Assembly (NCBI GenBank): GCA_934141575.1
Contig: CAKPCJ010000041.1
Coordinates: 1 to 7,116 of the forward strand
Direction of reading: 5' to 3'
From: an uncultured Bacilli bacterium
GTDB taxonomy: Bacteria; Bacillota_I; Bacilli_A; RF39; UBA660
Length of the DNA: 7,116 nucleotides
A program made the position numbers and the translations under genes. The notes beneath the pieces are model-generated. The model made no database searches and had not been told where the DNA came from. It saw nothing but the letters and a program-made list of their open reading frames with translations. This document shows, piece by piece, positions 6,061 to 7,116 of the stretch. Positions within the stretch are counted from its first letter, which is position 1. Each line of letters begins with the position of its first letter.

Positions 6061-6111
6061 TTTTTTGCCTTTTTTGACTATTGTCAAACTCACAGACCCT
6101 TATAAAACAAG

Positions 6112-7116
6112 CTATTTACCACAACATTGTTTATATTTCTTGCCGCTGCCACATGGACATGGATCATTTCTTCCAATCTTATCTGACTTTTTAGGTTGTT
6201 TTTTGATAGTATCATCACTATCGTTAGTTATTTTCTTTTTTGATACTTCTTTTCTTTCGATGTTTTGTCTTATCTCTGAACGAACTAACATAAGTGTGAT
6301 ATCATGATCAATTTTTTGCATCATTTTATCAAATAGGTCGAAACCCTCCATAGTATAAGCACGAAGTGGGTCTTCTTGACCATATCCTCTTAGGTAAATT
6401 CCTTCTCTTAAATGAGATAATGTATTAATATGTTCTGTCCAATGGTGATCGATTACATTAAGTGAAATTGCTTTTTCAAATTCATCTTTAATATCCTCAG
6501 GAATATCTTTTAATTTTTCATCATATTCATTTATTACTTTTTCAGTAATAATATTAATCATTTCATCTGAAGTTCTGTTATCTAATTCTTCTTTATCAAT
6601 ATCTTTCTTTAATAAATTTTCATTAACAAATTCAACTATATCTTTTACATCATCATTAGTTAATCTTCCTTCTGGGAATAAATGAGAATTTACTAAATCA
6701 GAAATATGATTGCGAATAGTATCTAATACTGTTTGGTGGATAGATTCACTATCTAAGATTTCATTACGTCTAGCATACATAATTTCTCTTTGGTTATTCA
6801 TAACATCATCATATTGAAGTAGTTGCTTACGAATATCAAAGTTATTTCCTTCAACACGAGCTTGAGCTGATGATAATGCTCTTGTAAATGTCTTACTACG
6901 AATAGCTTGATTTTCGTCAAAGCCTAAATTTTGCATCATTACCTTAATTCTATCAGTACCAAAACGTACCATTAAGTCGTCTTCCATTGATACATAGAAT
7001 TGTGTAAATCCAGGGTCTCCTTGACGACCAGAACGTCCTCTTAACTGATTATCAATACGACGTGATTCGTGTCTTTCTGTACCAATTACGCATAATCCAC
7101 CAAGTTCTCTTACTTC
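6112..7116 (-). CDS. secA: Preprotein translocase ATPase SecA, C-terminal 334 residues
   Basis: The frame is open to the window edge and ends in TAG, so the gene starts outside. Reading from the edge, it shows helicase motif VI of the second nucleotide-binding domain (NQLRGRSGRQGDPG), then the helical scaffold. The helical wing/two-helix-finger region follows, with HHWTEHINTLSHLREGIYLR and GYGQEDPLRAYTMEGFDLF. A charged linker and the SEC-C zinc tail GRNDPCPCGSGKKYKQCCGK come last. SecA is the cytosolic motor that pushes unfolded preproteins through SecYEG and binds SecB or ribosomes through its tail in some bacteria. All visible motifs are intact. An internal ATG at 6987 is not a start, since conserved sequence continues upstream. 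In many Bacilli prfB follows secA; here the next gene is the glycosylase-like one, which suggests an insertion or rearrangement. Confidence 0.97.
   Translation of the reverse strand, partial: EVRELGGLCVIGTERHESRRIDNQLRGRSGRQGDPGFTQFYVSMEDDLMVRFGTDRIKVMMQNLGFDENQAIRSKTFTRALSSAQARVEGNNFDIRKQLLQYDDVMNNQREIMYARRNEILDSESIHQTVLDTIRNHISDLVNSHLFPEGRLTNDDVKDIVEFVNENLLKKDIDKEELDNRTSDEMINIITEKVINEYDEKLKDIPEDIKDEFEKAISLNVIDHHWTEHINTLSHLREGIYLRGYGQEDPLRAYTMEGFDLFDKMMQKIDHDITLMLVRSEIRQNIERKEVSKKKITNDSDDTIKKQPKKSDKIGRNDPCPCGSGKKYKQCCGK

Noticed and set aside
6035..6307. Plus-strand open frame of 90 codons
   Set aside because: It overlaps the conserved SecA C-terminus in antisense, and its N-terminal part crosses the palindromic intergenic repeats. 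There is no family resemblance.
1..7116. CRISPR array, tRNA, rRNA, insertion-sequence inverted repeats, retron or reverse transcriptase
   Set aside because: No regularly spaced direct repeats, no tRNA-like cloverleaf, no transposase frame and no RT motifs were seen on either strand. The PRTase domain alone is not enough to suggest a retron.

Overview
The window comes from a very AT-rich, low-GC Gram-positive bacterium, most likely class Bacilli (Erysipelotrichia-like or a Mycoplasmatota-adjacent gut lineage). The pointers are the C-terminal part of a Bacillota-type SecA with its SEC-C tail, AGG-type ribosome binding sites, and stop codons that are nearly all TAA or TAG. Trp codons checked in secA and in the large gene are TGG, so the standard bacterial code applies. 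Every supported gene lies on the minus strand, so transcription runs from high to low coordinates.

Layout in transcription order. (1) 7116-6112: the 3' portion of secA, a core gene. (2) 6111-5891: an intergenic stretch with repeated TGTGCACA palindromes just downstream of secA, then a candidate promoter whose spacer is filled by a 15-bp palindrome. (3) 5890-5123: an endonuclease III-like HhH/[4Fe-4S] DNA glycosylase-type protein, coupled by an ATGA overlap to a 27-codon ORF, followed by a hairpin terminator at 4968-4931. (4) 4900-4340: a decayed tyrosine recombinase that lacks its N-terminal half and carries an in-frame TGA, a mark of a mobile element. (5) 4279-3689: a short WYL-domain transcriptional regulator. 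(6) 3678-3651: an imperfect 28-bp palindrome covering a TATAAT box. (7) 3628 to the window edge: a tightly packed four-gene operon encoding a small HAD 5'-nucleotidase-like phosphatase, a 776-residue HAD-phosphoribosyltransferase fusion, a chloramphenicol-acetyltransferase-like acyltransferase, and the first 45 residues of an alpha/beta hydrolase. Gene junctions in it are 9 bp apart, overlapping by 11 bp, and 5 bp apart.

The notable content is the WYL-controlled operon. Two phosphatases, a PRPP-binding-type phosphoribosyltransferase, an acyltransferase and an esterase-like hydrolase make a coherent toolkit for producing or modifying a small nucleotide- or sugar-phosphate-like metabolite. It lies in an accessory segment next to integrase debris and a DNA glycosylase-like gene, so a stress, defence or secondary-metabolite role is plausible. 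The substrate and function cannot be read from the sequence. The accessory genes look more AT-rich than secA: I counted 12 G/C in 1621-1680 against 22 G/C in 6361-6420, which fits acquired DNA.
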